A DNA stretch of 64,000 bases from Sphaerotilus uruguayifluvii. GTDB lineage: Bacteria; Pseudomonadota; Gammaproteobacteria; Burkholderiales; Burkholderiaceae_C. This document shows, piece by piece, positions 37,579-45,835 of the stretch (the stretch's first letter is position 1; every line of letters begins with the position of its first letter). The notes under the pieces are model-generated. The model did no database searches. It saw nothing but the letters and a program-made list of their open reading frames with translations, and was not told where the DNA came from. The position numbers and the translations under genes were made by a program. The DNA lies in contig NZ_JABSNM010000011.1 in the NCBI RefSeq assembly GCF_013294065.1, forward strand, positions 1 to 64,000. Reading direction: 5' to 3'.

Positions 37579-38907
37579 TCAGGACTGGCAGTCCTCGGGC
37601 TTGCGGCGCTCGATCTTCTTCTCGGCGGCGTACTTGTCGGCGGCGGCCTTGACCATCGGCTTGAGGATCATCTCGTCGGCCTGCAGCCAGTCGGAGGTGA
37701 AGCCCCACTTCTTGCCGTCCCAGGTGTGCACCCGCACCCAGCCGGCGCCGACGTGGTCGACGCAGCTGGTCGAGACCGGACGCATCACGCCGGCGAAGCC
37801 CATGCCGTCGAGCTTCTTCTGGTCGAGCGCGAGGTTCTCCAGGCCCCAGCGGACCTGCTCGCCGGTCATGACCTTGCCCTTGCCGAAGCGCTCCTGGGCG
37901 CGCTTGACGCCCTCGACGCCGAGCATCGCCGAGATCATGCCGCGCATGTACAGCACCGAGCCGACCTCCTCCTTCGGCCCGGTGCCCTCGCCCTTGGCGT
38001 GGACCTTGGCCAGGATGTCCTGCGTGACCTTGGACTCGGGCTGCGCGCCGTGCTGCATCGCCGCGGCGTTGTAGCCCTTGGCGGCGTCGCCGACGTCCTT
38101 CACGTCCGGCTCGGCGCCGGCCCACCAGACGCCGTACATCTTCTCGCGCGGGTAGCCGGTGGCGACCGCCTCCTTCAGCGCGGTCGAGTTCATCACGCCC
38201 CAGCCCCACAGCAGCACGTAGTCCGGGCGGTTCTGGCGGATCTGCAGCCAGGTCGACTTCTGCTCGACGCCGGGCGCCGTCACCGGCAGCATCTGCAGGT
38301 CGAAGCCGTGCATCTTGGCGCGCTCCTGCACCAGCGGGATCGGCTCCTTGCCGAAGGGCGAGTCGTGGTAGACGAGGGCGATCTTCTTGCCCTTGAGCTT
38401 GTCGAGGCCGCCTTCCTTCTTGGCGATCTGCTGGATCAGCGCGTCGGCGGCGATCCAGTAGGTGCCCAGCAGCGGGAAGTTCCACTTGAACACGCCGCCG
38501 TCCTGCGACTCCGAGCGGCCGTAGCCGGCGGTGATCAGCGGGATCTTGTCGGCGGGCGCCTTCTCGGTCAGCGCGAAGGTGATGCCGGTCGACAGCGGCT
38601 GGAACACGGTCGCGCCCTTGCCCTTCAGCCGCTCGTAGCACTCGACGCCGCGGTCGGTGGCGTAGCCGGTCTCGCATTCCTCGAACGAGATCTTCACGCC
38701 GTTGATGCCGCCGCTGGCATTGACCAGCTTCAGGTAGTCCACATAGCCGTTGGCGAAGGGCACGCCGTTGGGCGCGTAGGGGCCGGTGCGGTAGACCAGC
38801 ACCGGGAAGAACTGCTCCTTGGCCTGCGCGAACGCGGCCGGTGCGGTGGTCGCGCCGGCGACGGCGGCGACGATCGAGGCGGCAAGGGCGAGCGACTTCA
38901 GCTTCAT
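37579..38907 (-). CDS. LIV-type periplasmic substrate-binding protein
   Basis: A 442-residue periplasmic-binding protein of the Peripla_BP_6 (LivK-like) family. The signal peptide spans residues 1-27 (ending AAFAQ). NGVPFANGYVDYLKLVNASGGING near residue 48 is the usual first lobe start. It is longer than LivK (about 370 residues), as in receptors for aromatic acids and urea/amide importers. The gene lies between livM and livF. Ligand identity cannot be read, but the context suggests a carboxylic acid that is afterwards activated to its CoA thioester. Confidence 0.92.
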   Translation of the reverse strand: MKLKSLALAASIVAAVAGATTAPAAFAQAKEQFFPVLVYRTGPYAPNGVPFANGYVDYLKLVNASGGINGVKISFEECETGYATDRGVECYERLKGKGATVFQPLSTGITFALTEKAPADKIPLITAGYGRSESQDGGVFKWNFPLLGTYWIAADALIQQIAKKEGGLDKLKGKKIALVYHDSPFGKEPIPLVQERAKMHGFDLQMLPVTAPGVEQKSTWLQIRQNRPDYVLLWGWGVMNSTALKEAVATGYPREKMYGVWWAGAEPDVKDVGDAAKGYNAAAMQHGAQPESKVTQDILAKVHAKGEGTGPKEEVGSVLYMRGMISAMLGVEGVKRAQERFGKGKVMTGEQVRWGLENLALDQKKLDGMGFAGVMRPVSTSCVDHVGAGWVRVHTWDGKKWGFTSDWLQADEMILKPMVKAAADKYAAEKKIERRKPEDCQS

Positions 38908-38961
38908 GGGGACCTCCGTGTCAGCAGGAGTGGGGAAACATGCGGGGGGGACAGGCGGGAC

Positions 38962-40026
38962 TCAGTGCGGGAAGGGCCACAGGCGCAGCTTCTCCTTGCC
39001 GATCGACCACAGCCGGGCCAGGCCGTGCGGCTCGACGATCAGGAAGAAGACGATCAGCGCACCGAAGATCATGTATTCCAGGTGCGAGGCGGTGGCGGTG
39101 GAGATCGGCACGCCCAGCCAGGCGGGAATCTGGTTGAGCAGGATCGGCAGCACGACGATGAAGGCGGCGCCGAAGAAGCTGCCCATGATCGAGCCCAGGC
39201 CGCCGATGATGATCATGAACAGCAGCTGGAAGGAGCGGTCGATCGAGAAGGCCGCCGGCTCCCACGAGCCCAGGTGCACGAAGCCCCACAGGCCGCCGGC
39301 CACGCCGACGATGAAGCTCGACACCGCGAAGGCGCTCAGCTTGGCCCAGACCGGGCGGATGCCGATGACCGAGGCCGCCACGTCCATGTCGCGCATCGCC
39401 ATCCACTCGCGCCCGGCGTTGCCGCGCACCAGGTTCTTGGCCATCAGCCCGAACACGCACAGGAAGGCCAGGCAGAACAGGTACTTCTGCGTGGGCGTCT
39501 CGATCGGCAGGCCCAGGACCTGCAGGCCCGAGACGCTGACCGAACCCGACGAGGAGTCGTTGGTGAACCACTTGATGCGCAGGAAGCTCCAGTCGATGAA
39601 GAACTGCGCCGCCAGCGTCGCCACCGCCAGGTAGAGGCCCTTGATGCGCAGCGACGGGATGCCGAACAGCACGCCCACCACCGTCGCGCACAGCCCGCCC
39701 AGCAGCAGCGCGGCGATCACCGGCATGCCGTCGATGCGGACGAAGAAGTTGTAGGCCGCGTAGGCGCCCACCGCCATGAAGCCGCCGGTGCCCAGCGAGA
39801 TCTGGCCGCAGTAGCCGACGAGGATGTTCAGGCCGAGCGCGGCCATCGACAGGATCAGGAAGGGAATCAGGATGGCGCGGAAGAGATACTCGGGCGCCAG
39901 CATCGGCACGACCGTCGCGGCGAGCGCGACGAGCAGCACGATGCCGAGGCGGTCCTGCGCGATCGGGAAGATCTGCTGGTCCGAGGCGTAGCTGGTCTTG
40001 AACTGGCCGTTCTCGCGGTAAAGCAT
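38962..40026 (-). CDS. livM: LIV-type ABC transporter permease LivM
   Basis: A 354-residue inner-membrane permease of the LivM family with about ten helices. The conserved ALGLNILVGYCGQISLGTGGFMAVGAYAAY segment lies near residue 60, and the EAA-like coupling loop REWMAMRDMDVAASVIGI near residue 212. A run of seven G lies just past the stop codon (38944-38950). It forms the channel with LivH; the order livG-H-M-K-F on the minus strand is standard for this transporter class. Confidence 0.94.
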   Translation of the reverse strand: MLYRENGQFKTSYASDQQIFPIAQDRLGIVLLVALAATVVPMLAPEYLFRAILIPFLILSMAALGLNILVGYCGQISLGTGGFMAVGAYAAYNFFVRIDGMPVIAALLLGGLCATVVGVLFGIPSLRIKGLYLAVATLAAQFFIDWSFLRIKWFTNDSSSGSVSVSGLQVLGLPIETPTQKYLFCLAFLCVFGLMAKNLVRGNAGREWMAMRDMDVAASVIGIRPVWAKLSAFAVSSFIVGVAGGLWGFVHLGSWEPAAFSIDRSFQLLFMIIIGGLGSIMGSFFGAAFIVVLPILLNQIPAWLGVPISTATASHLEYMIFGALIVFFLIVEPHGLARLWSIGKEKLRLWPFPH

Positions 40027-40050
40027 GGGATGGGTCTCCTCGGGTGGGGC

Positions 40051-40980
40051 TCAGACGCGATCGATGATCTTTTCGCCGAACAGGCCCTGCGGCCGCAGCA
40101 GCAGGAAGACGAGCGCCAGCGCGTAGGCGAACCAGATCTCGATGCCGCCGCCCACCATCGAGCCGATGTAGACCTCCGAGAGCTTCTCGCCCACGCCGAT
40201 GATCAGCCCGCCGATGATGGCGCCCGGCACCGAGGTGAGGCCGCCCAGGATCACCACCGGCAGCGCCTTCAGCGCCACCAGCGACAGCGAGAACTGCACG
40301 CCCAGCTTGGAGCCCCAGATGATCCCGGCCACCAGCGCGACGAAGCCCGCCACCGACCAGACGATGACCCAGATGCGGCTGAGCGGGATGCCGATCGACT
40401 GCGCGGCCTGGTGGTCGTCGGCCACCGCGCGCAGCGCCCGGCCGGTGGCGGTGTACTGGAAGAAGGCCGCCAGGGCCGCCACCAGGCCTGCGGCGATCAG
40501 CGCGGCGTAGAGGTCCTCCTGGCCGACCAGGATGCCGCCCTGGAAGACGTTCTCCAGCAGGAAGATCGGGTCCTTGGGCAGGCCGACGTCGATCTTGTAG
40601 ATGTCCGAGCCGAACAGCGTCTGGCCGGCGCCGTCGAGGAAGTGGGTCACGCCCAGCGTGGCCATCAAGAGCGTGATGCCCTCCTGGTTGACCAGCTTGC
40701 CCAGCACCCAGCGCTCGATCACCCAGGCCACCACGACCATGACGGCCATCGCGGCGACGAAGGCCAGCAGGTTGCCCAGCAGCTTGCTCTCGATGTGCAG
40801 CGCCGCGGGAATCCATTCGGAGAAGCGCGCCATCGCCAGCGCGGCGAACAGCACCATCGCGCCCTGCGCGAAGTTGAAGACGCCCGAGGCCTTGAAGATC
40901 AGCACGAAGCCGAGGGCGATCAGCGAATACAGCATGCCCGTCATCAGGCCGCCGATCAGGGTTTCGAGGAAGAATCCCAT
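40051..40980 (-). CDS. livH: LIV-type ABC transporter permease LivH
   Basis: A 309-residue permease of the LivH family with eight helices. LIALGFVLIFKASGVFNFAQGAMVLFAA near residue 21 is the family mark. RALRAVADDHQAAQSIGIPLSRIW near residue 180 is the cytoplasmic loop that contacts the ATPase. It lies 22 bases after livG and 24 before livM, in one operon. Confidence 0.95.
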   Translation of the reverse strand: MGFFLETLIGGLMTGMLYSLIALGFVLIFKASGVFNFAQGAMVLFAALAMARFSEWIPAALHIESKLLGNLLAFVAAMAVMVVVAWVIERWVLGKLVNQEGITLLMATLGVTHFLDGAGQTLFGSDIYKIDVGLPKDPIFLLENVFQGGILVGQEDLYAALIAAGLVAALAAFFQYTATGRALRAVADDHQAAQSIGIPLSRIWVIVWSVAGFVALVAGIIWGSKLGVQFSLSLVALKALPVVILGGLTSVPGAIIGGLIIGVGEKLSEVYIGSMVGGGIEIWFAYALALVFLLLRPQGLFGEKIIDRV

Positions 40981-41002
40981 GTTGCGTGTCTCCCGGTGCG
41001 GT

Positions 41003-41815
41003 TCAGTGGCTGGTGCCGAGGTACGCGCGGATGACGTCCTCGTTGCCGCGCACCTCGTCAGGCGTGCCGTCGCCGATCTTCTTGCCGTAGTCGAGCACGA
41101 CGACGCGGTCGGAGATGTCCATCACGACGCCCATGTCGTGCTCGATCAGCACGATCGTGGTGCCGAACTCCTCGTTGACGTCGAGGATGAAGCGGCACAT
41201 GTCCTGCTTCTCCTCGACGTTCATGCCGGCCATCGGCTCGTCGAGCAGCAGCACCTTGGGCTCCATCGCCAGCGCGCGGCCGAGGTCGACGCGCTTCTGC
41301 AGGCCGTAGGGGAGCCGTCCGACCGGCGTCTTGCGGAAGGCCTGGATCTCGAGGAAGTCGATGATGTGCTCGACGTGCTCGCGGTGCGCGCACTCCTCGC
41401 GCTCGGCCGGGCCCCAGCGCAGCGCCTGAAGGAAGAGGTTGCTCCTCATCTTCATGTTGCGCCCGGTCATGATGTTGTCGATCACGCTCATGCCCTTGAA
41501 CAGCGCCAGGTTCTGGAAGGTGCGCGCGAGCCCCATCTCGGCGACCTGGCGGCGGTTCATGTGGCCGAAGGTCTGGCCGCGGAAGGTGATGCGGCCCTCC
41601 TGCGGCACGTACACGCCGTTGATGCAGTTCAGCATCGAGCTCTTTCCCGCGCCGTTCGGGCCGATGATCGAGCGGATCTCGTGCTCGCGCACGTTGAAGC
41701 TGATGTCGGTCAGCGCCTTGACGCCGCCGAAGCGCAGGCTGATGTTGCTGACGTCGAGGATGACGTCGCCGATCTTCTTGCCTTGGGTGTCGCTGGTGCC
41801 GTTCATGCCGTTCAT
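41003..41815 (-). CDS. livG: LIV-type ABC transporter ATP-binding protein LivG
   Basis: A 270-residue ATPase. Walker A GPNGAGKSS lies near residue 52, the signature region LPYGLQKRVDLGRAL near residue 168, and Walker B VLLLDEPMAGMN near residue 188. LARTFQNLALFKGMSVIDNIM is a LivG-type Q-loop segment. ATG 41815 overlaps the stop of the upstream acyl-CoA ligase gene (ATGA); ATG 41806 is an alternative. A large in-frame opening to 43960 is a shadow of the ligase gene. Confidence 0.94.
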   Translation of the reverse strand: MNGMNGTSDTQGKKIGDVILDVSNISLRFGGVKALTDISFNVREHEIRSIIGPNGAGKSSMLNCINGVYVPQEGRITFRGQTFGHMNRRQVAEMGLARTFQNLALFKGMSVIDNIMTGRNMKMRSNLFLQALRWGPAEREECAHREHVEHIIDFLEIQAFRKTPVGRLPYGLQKRVDLGRALAMEPKVLLLDEPMAGMNVEEKQDMCRFILDVNEEFGTTIVLIEHDMGVVMDISDRVVVLDYGKKIGDGTPDEVRGNEDVIRAYLGTSH

Positions 41816-43749
41816 GCCGCTCTCCGGACCGCGGGAAAGGTCTTCGCGTCGATGATCTTCAGCGTCGCCGAGACGCTGCCGCTGCGGCCGTCCTCGAACT
41901 TGACCGCCGTCTCGATGAACTGCTCGGACCGGCCGCCGTACATCGCGTCGATCAGCACCCGGTACTTGTCGGCGATGGCGCCGCGCTTGACCTTGCGGGT
42001 GCGGGTCATCTCGCCGTCGTCGGCGTCGAGCTCCTTGTGCAGCACCAGGAAGCGGTGGATCTGGCTGCCGGCGAGCATCTCGTCCTGCGCCAGGTCGGCA
42101 TTGGTCTTCTCGACGCACTCGCGCATCAGCTCGAGCACCTCCGGCTTGCCGGCCAGGTCGGTGTAGCCGGCGTAGGGCAGGTTGCGCCGCTCGGCCCAGT
42201 TGCCGGCGGCCTCGACGTCGAGGTTGATGAAGGCGCAGACCCGGTCGCGGCCGTCGCCGAAGGCCACCGCCTCCTTGATGAAGGGATAGAACTTCAGCTT
42301 GTTCTCGACGTACTTCGGGGCGAACATCGCGCCGTCGTGCACGCCGCCCCTGATGCGGCCGACGTCCTTGGCGCGGTCGATGATCTTCAGGTGGCCGGTG
42401 GCGTCGATGAAGCCGGCGTCGCCGCTGTGGTACCAGCCGTCCTTGGTCAGCACCTCCTCGGTCGCCTTCGGGTTCTTGTAGTACTCCTTCAGCAGCCCCG
42501 GCGACTTGATCATGATCTCGCCGGACTCGGCCAGGCGGATCTCGACGCCGTCGCAGGGCACGCCCACCGTGTCGGCGCGCGCCTCGTTGTCGGGCTGCAG
42601 GCAGACGAAGACGGCGGTCTCGGTCGAGCCGTAGAGCTGCTTCAGGTTGATGCCGATCGAGCGGTAGAAGGTGAACAGGTCCGGGCCGATCGCCTCGCCG
42701 GCGGTGTAGGCCACGCGCACCCGGCTCAGGCCGAGCGTGTTGCGCAGCGGGCCGTAGATGCACAGGTCGCCCAGGCGGTACTTCAGCCTGTCCATGAGGC
42801 CGACCGACCGGCCGTCCATCAGGTCCGGGCCGACGCGGCGCGCATGGTCCATGAAGGTCTTGAAGAGGTGCTTCTTCAGCGCGCCGGCGTCCTCCATGCG
42901 GATCGTCACGCTGGTCAGCAGGCCCTCGAAGACCCGCGGCGGCGCGAAGTAGTAGGTCGGGCCGATCTCCTTCAGGTCGATCGTGACGGTGGCGGCCGAT
43001 TCCGGGCAGTTGACGACATAGCCGCAGGCCAGCCACTGCGCGTAGCTGAAGATGTTCTGGCCGATCCAGGCCGGCGGCAGGTAGGCGAGCACCTCCTCGG
43101 CGGCGGTGAGGCGGTCGAACTTCGCGCCGGCCTGCGCGCGGTCGATCAGCGAGCGGTGGGTGTGCACCACGCCCTTCGGATTGCCGGTGGTGCCGGAGGT
43201 GAAGAACATCGCCGCGACATCGCCGGGCTGCACCGCCTCGGCGGCCCGCTCGAGCACGCCGGCCGCGCCGCTGCCGCCGGCGGCGAGCAGATCGTCGATC
43301 GAGGCCAGGCCCGGCTCGTCGTACTTGCGCAGGCCGCGCGGATCGTCGAACCAGATGTGCGCCAGCAGCGGGCACTGCTCGCGCACCTCGAGCAGCTTGT
43401 CGACCTGCTCCTGGTCCTCGACCACCGCGAAGGCGACCTCGGCGTTGTTCAGCGGGAAGACGTATTCCGCCGCGGTCGCGTCCTGATAGAGCGGCACGGG
43501 AATCGCGCCCAGACACTGGGCGGCCAGCATCGCCATCGTCAGGCGCGGCCGGTTGTCGCCGACCACCACCAGATGCTGGCCGCGCTGCAGGCCGGCCGCG
43601 GCCAGGCCGGCGGCCATGCGGCCGACCTCGTCGGCCAGCTGGCGCCAGCTGCGGGTCTGCCAGATACCGTATTCCTTTTCCCGGATGGCGTCTGCATCGG
43701 GGCGCTGCCGGGCGTGCTCCAGCAGCAGGCGCGGGAAGGTCGAGCTCAC
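41812..43749 (-). CDS. long-chain-type acyl-CoA ligase (AMP-forming)
   Basis: A 645-residue ANL-superfamily enzyme, first gene of the ligase/transporter operon. The phosphate loop FTSGTTGNPKG is intact at residues 183-193. LKQLYGSTE (near 365), YHSGDAGFID (near 433) and a GEMTRTRKVKRG C-terminal motif with the catalytic Lys are present. Length and the CIYGPLRNTLGLSRVRVAYTAGEA block resemble FadD15-type long-chain ligases, but the context (LIV-type importer, PaaK-like gene) makes an aromatic or medium-chain acid equally possible. It overlaps livG by four bases. Its promoter must lie in the 174-base gap shared with the divergent Crp-family gene. Confidence 0.9.
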   Translation of the reverse strand: MSSTFPRLLLEHARQRPDADAIREKEYGIWQTRSWRQLADEVGRMAAGLAAAGLQRGQHLVVVGDNRPRLTMAMLAAQCLGAIPVPLYQDATAAEYVFPLNNAEVAFAVVEDQEQVDKLLEVREQCPLLAHIWFDDPRGLRKYDEPGLASIDDLLAAGGSGAAGVLERAAEAVQPGDVAAMFFTSGTTGNPKGVVHTHRSLIDRAQAGAKFDRLTAAEEVLAYLPPAWIGQNIFSYAQWLACGYVVNCPESAATVTIDLKEIGPTYYFAPPRVFEGLLTSVTIRMEDAGALKKHLFKTFMDHARRVGPDLMDGRSVGLMDRLKYRLGDLCIYGPLRNTLGLSRVRVAYTAGEAIGPDLFTFYRSIGINLKQLYGSTETAVFVCLQPDNEARADTVGVPCDGVEIRLAESGEIMIKSPGLLKEYYKNPKATEEVLTKDGWYHSGDAGFIDATGHLKIIDRAKDVGRIRGGVHDGAMFAPKYVENKLKFYPFIKEAVAFGDGRDRVCAFINLDVEAAGNWAERRNLPYAGYTDLAGKPEVLELMRECVEKTNADLAQDEMLAGSQIHRFLVLHKELDADDGEMTRTRKVKRGAIADKYRVLIDAMYGGRSEQFIETAVKFEDGRSGSVSATLKIIDAKTFPAVRRAA

Positions 43750-43847
43750 CTTGGCGTCTCCTCGTCCTTGTTGTCGGGTGGGCGGATCGGCCCTCTCGCC
43801 ACGCGATCGGTCCGTCCTTGTCTCCGGGAGGCATGGTAAGTCCGGGT

Positions 43848-43900
43848 TTGACGCCAGGATGTCGGCCTGACGACAATCCTAGGGACTCTCCCAAGCGGAG
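43848..43900 (+). promoter_or_regulatory. candidate promoter and operator of the Crp/Fnr-family gene
   Basis: TTGACG (43848-43853) and GACAAT (43872-43877) are separated by 18 bases, a reasonable sigma-70 promoter. CTCTCCCAAGCGGAG (43886-43900) lies at the predicted transcript start and recurs almost unchanged at 45750-45763 in the divergent gap between the AAA ATPase and diguanylate cyclase genes. Confidence 0.45.
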
Positions 43901-43923
43901 TTTCCCGATCTGGAGGAATCCCG

Positions 43924-44670
43924 ATGAGCCTGACGACGCTGCGCGAACGCTCGCGCGCACCGACCAGCCGCGAGCTCGACGGCATCGCCTGGCTGCAGCC
44001 GCTGTCGGCGTCGCACCGGCGGCTCGCGCTGGGCTCGCTGCGCGTGGTGCAGGCCGATGCGGGCGAGGTGCTGTGCCGCACCGGCCGGCCGGCGTCCTAC
44101 TGGTTCGGCGTCATCGACGGCCTGCTGAAGATGAGCGGCGACGCCGGCGACGGCGCCGCGCCGCTGACCTTCACCGGCGTGCCGCCCGGGGCCTGGTTCG
44201 GCGAGGGCACGCTGCTCAAGGGCGAGGCCTACCGCTACAACATCGAGGCGCTGCGCCGCTCGGTGGTGGCCGGCATCACGGCCGAGGTCTTCCACGAGCT
44301 GCTCGCGCACAGCCTGCCGTTCAACCGCTTCGTCGTCAACCAGCTCAACGAGCGCCTCGGCCAGTTCATCGCCGCGCGCGAGATCGACCGCATCCACGAT
44401 CCCGACTCGCGGGTGGCGCGCAACCTCGCGGCGCTGTTCCATCCGGTGCTGTACCCGGGCGTCGGCGAGGTGCTGCGCATCACGCAGCAGGAGCTGGGCT
44501 ATCTGGTGGGCCTGTCGCGCCAGCGGGTCAACGAGGCGCTGCGCACGCTGCAGGCGCAGGACCTGATCCGCATCGACTACGGCGGCGTGCGGGTGCTGGA
44601 CCTGGCGGCGCTGCGCGCCTACCGCGGCCAGCCCCGGGGATCGGCCTCAGTGGACGAAGCCGATCGGTGA
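43924..44670 (+). CDS. Crp/Fnr-family transcriptional regulator
   Basis: A 248-residue regulator with a cyclic-nucleotide-binding-type beta-roll (about 20-140, GEVLCRTGRPASYWFGVIDGLLK) and a C-terminal winged helix-turn-helix. The recognition region ITQQELGYLVGLSRQRVNEALRTLQ is near residues 185-210. No cysteine set for an Fe-S cluster is seen, so it is not Fnr-like in sensing oxygen. Divergent from the ligase/LIV operon, it is the obvious candidate to control it. Its last 24 bases overlap the 3' end of the convergent AAA gene. The start has a GGAGG ribosome site. Confidence 0.92.
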   Translation: MSLTTLRERSRAPTSRELDGIAWLQPLSASHRRLALGSLRVVQADAGEVLCRTGRPASYWFGVIDGLLKMSGDAGDGAAPLTFTGVPPGAWFGEGTLLKGEAYRYNIEALRRSVVAGITAEVFHELLAHSLPFNRFVVNQLNERLGQFIAAREIDRIHDPDSRVARNLAALFHPVLYPGVGEVLRITQQELGYLVGLSRQRVNEALRTLQAQDLIRIDYGGVRVLDLAALRAYRGQPRGSASVDEADR

Positions 44671-45663
44671 GTGCCGCCCGGCGCCGGCGTCGGGCAGGTC
44701 GGCCGCCAGGATCGTGGTGCGCCGCGCCAGCTTGGCGTTGCCGAAGGCGGTCATCCAGGCTCGGCGCATCTCGCGCGGGGCCATCTCGGCGAAGCGCTCG
44801 AGCACCGCCTCCGACGGCGTCTCGTCGAAGCGCCGGCCCCAGTCGTGCGAGGCGCGGATCGAGGCGTGCAGCCGCAGCGCGATGCGCCGGGCGGCGGCCG
44901 CGTCCGGCCGCTCGATCTGGTGGATGTTGACCCGGTTCAGGATCGGGTCGGGAATGGCGCGCTCGTCGTTGGCGGTGGCGACCCAGATGACCTGGCTGGC
45001 GTCGATCGCGACCTCGGCGAACTCGTCGGTGAAGCTGTGCGCGGTGTCGTGCTCGAGCAGGCTGTAGAGCGAGCCCAGCGGATCGTAGGCCTGCTCGCCG
45101 CCGGCCTTGTCGATCTCGTCGACGACGATGACCGGGTTGGCGTAGGCGCCGTCGACCAGCGTCTCGAAGACCTTGCCGGGCCGCGCGCCCTTCCACTGGC
45201 TCGACGCCCCCGACAGCACCCAGCCGGCGGTCAGCGAGCTCATCGGCACCATCCCCATTCCGGTGCCCAGCAGCCCGGCCAGTGCCCTGGCGAAGTGCGT
45301 CTTGCCCACGCCCGGCGGGCCCAGCAGCAGCATCGGCGTGATCTCGAGCGCATCGCCGCTGTCCTCGCACAGCGCGATCTGGCGGCGCACGTCGTCGAGC
45401 ACCGCGTGGAAGTTGGGCAGCTCGTCGTAGAGGTGCTCCATCGCCGGCAGGCCGGCGGGCTTGACCTGGAAGCGCTCGGGGCCTTTTTCCAGCATGCGCT
45501 CGTAGGTGGCACGCAGGTTCTCGTGCTCCTTGCCGGCGAGCTTGCCGAGGCGCCGCTCGACCTCGTCGAGCCGGTAGACGGAGCGCATCCGCGCGATCGG
45601 GATCGCTCCGCGGGGAGAGTCCGCACCCGAGGTGCAGACCAGTTCCGTGCGTGGGGCCAGCAT
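44647..45663 (-). CDS. orphan AAA ATPase related to Lon/ClpX AAA modules
   Basis: A 338-residue single-domain AAA+ protein. After an N-terminal helical region (DEVERRLGKLAGKEHENLRATYERM near residue 33) comes Walker A GPPGVGKTH (residues 115-123), Walker B VIVVDEIDKAGG (near 170), a sensor-1 region WVATANDE and an arginine-rich tail. The AAA core resembles Lon, but there is no Lon protease domain and no ClpX zinc finger. It is probably a remodelling ATPase acting with an unknown partner. ATG 45663 with AGGAG upstream is preferred over a longer frame reaching 46137. Confidence 0.82.
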   Translation of the reverse strand: MLAPRTELVCTSGADSPRGAIPIARMRSVYRLDEVERRLGKLAGKEHENLRATYERMLEKGPERFQVKPAGLPAMEHLYDELPNFHAVLDDVRRQIALCEDSGDALEITPMLLLGPPGVGKTHFARALAGLLGTGMGMVPMSSLTAGWVLSGASSQWKGARPGKVFETLVDGAYANPVIVVDEIDKAGGEQAYDPLGSLYSLLEHDTAHSFTDEFAEVAIDASQVIWVATANDERAIPDPILNRVNIHQIERPDAAAARRIALRLHASIRASHDWGRRFDETPSEAVLERFAEMAPREMRRAWMTAFGNAKLARRTTILAADLPDAGAGRHSPIGFVH

Positions 45664-45749
45664 GTCAGTCTCCTGAAGATCCGGGAATCCGGGAACCTGT
45701 GCTCGAGACAAGCATGCCGCAGGCCAGGGGGCGATGTCACTCGGGGATG

Positions 45750-45763
45750 CTCCCCCAAGCGAG
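45750..45763. promoter_or_regulatory. copy of the Crp-gene operator-like motif in a divergent promoter region
   Basis: CTCCCCCAAGCGAG matches the motif at 43886-43900 in all but one substitution and one missing G. It lies in the 172-base gap between the AAA gene and the divergent diguanylate cyclase gene, next to a 5-bp hairpin (GGGGA/TCCCC, 45743-45755). Confidence 0.35.
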
Positions 45764-45835
45764 GGCTGATCCGCGGACCGGCGCCGCCGATCCTGTCCGA
45801 GAGTGTCAGGCGGTGAAAGAGGGTGGGGGACGGGC

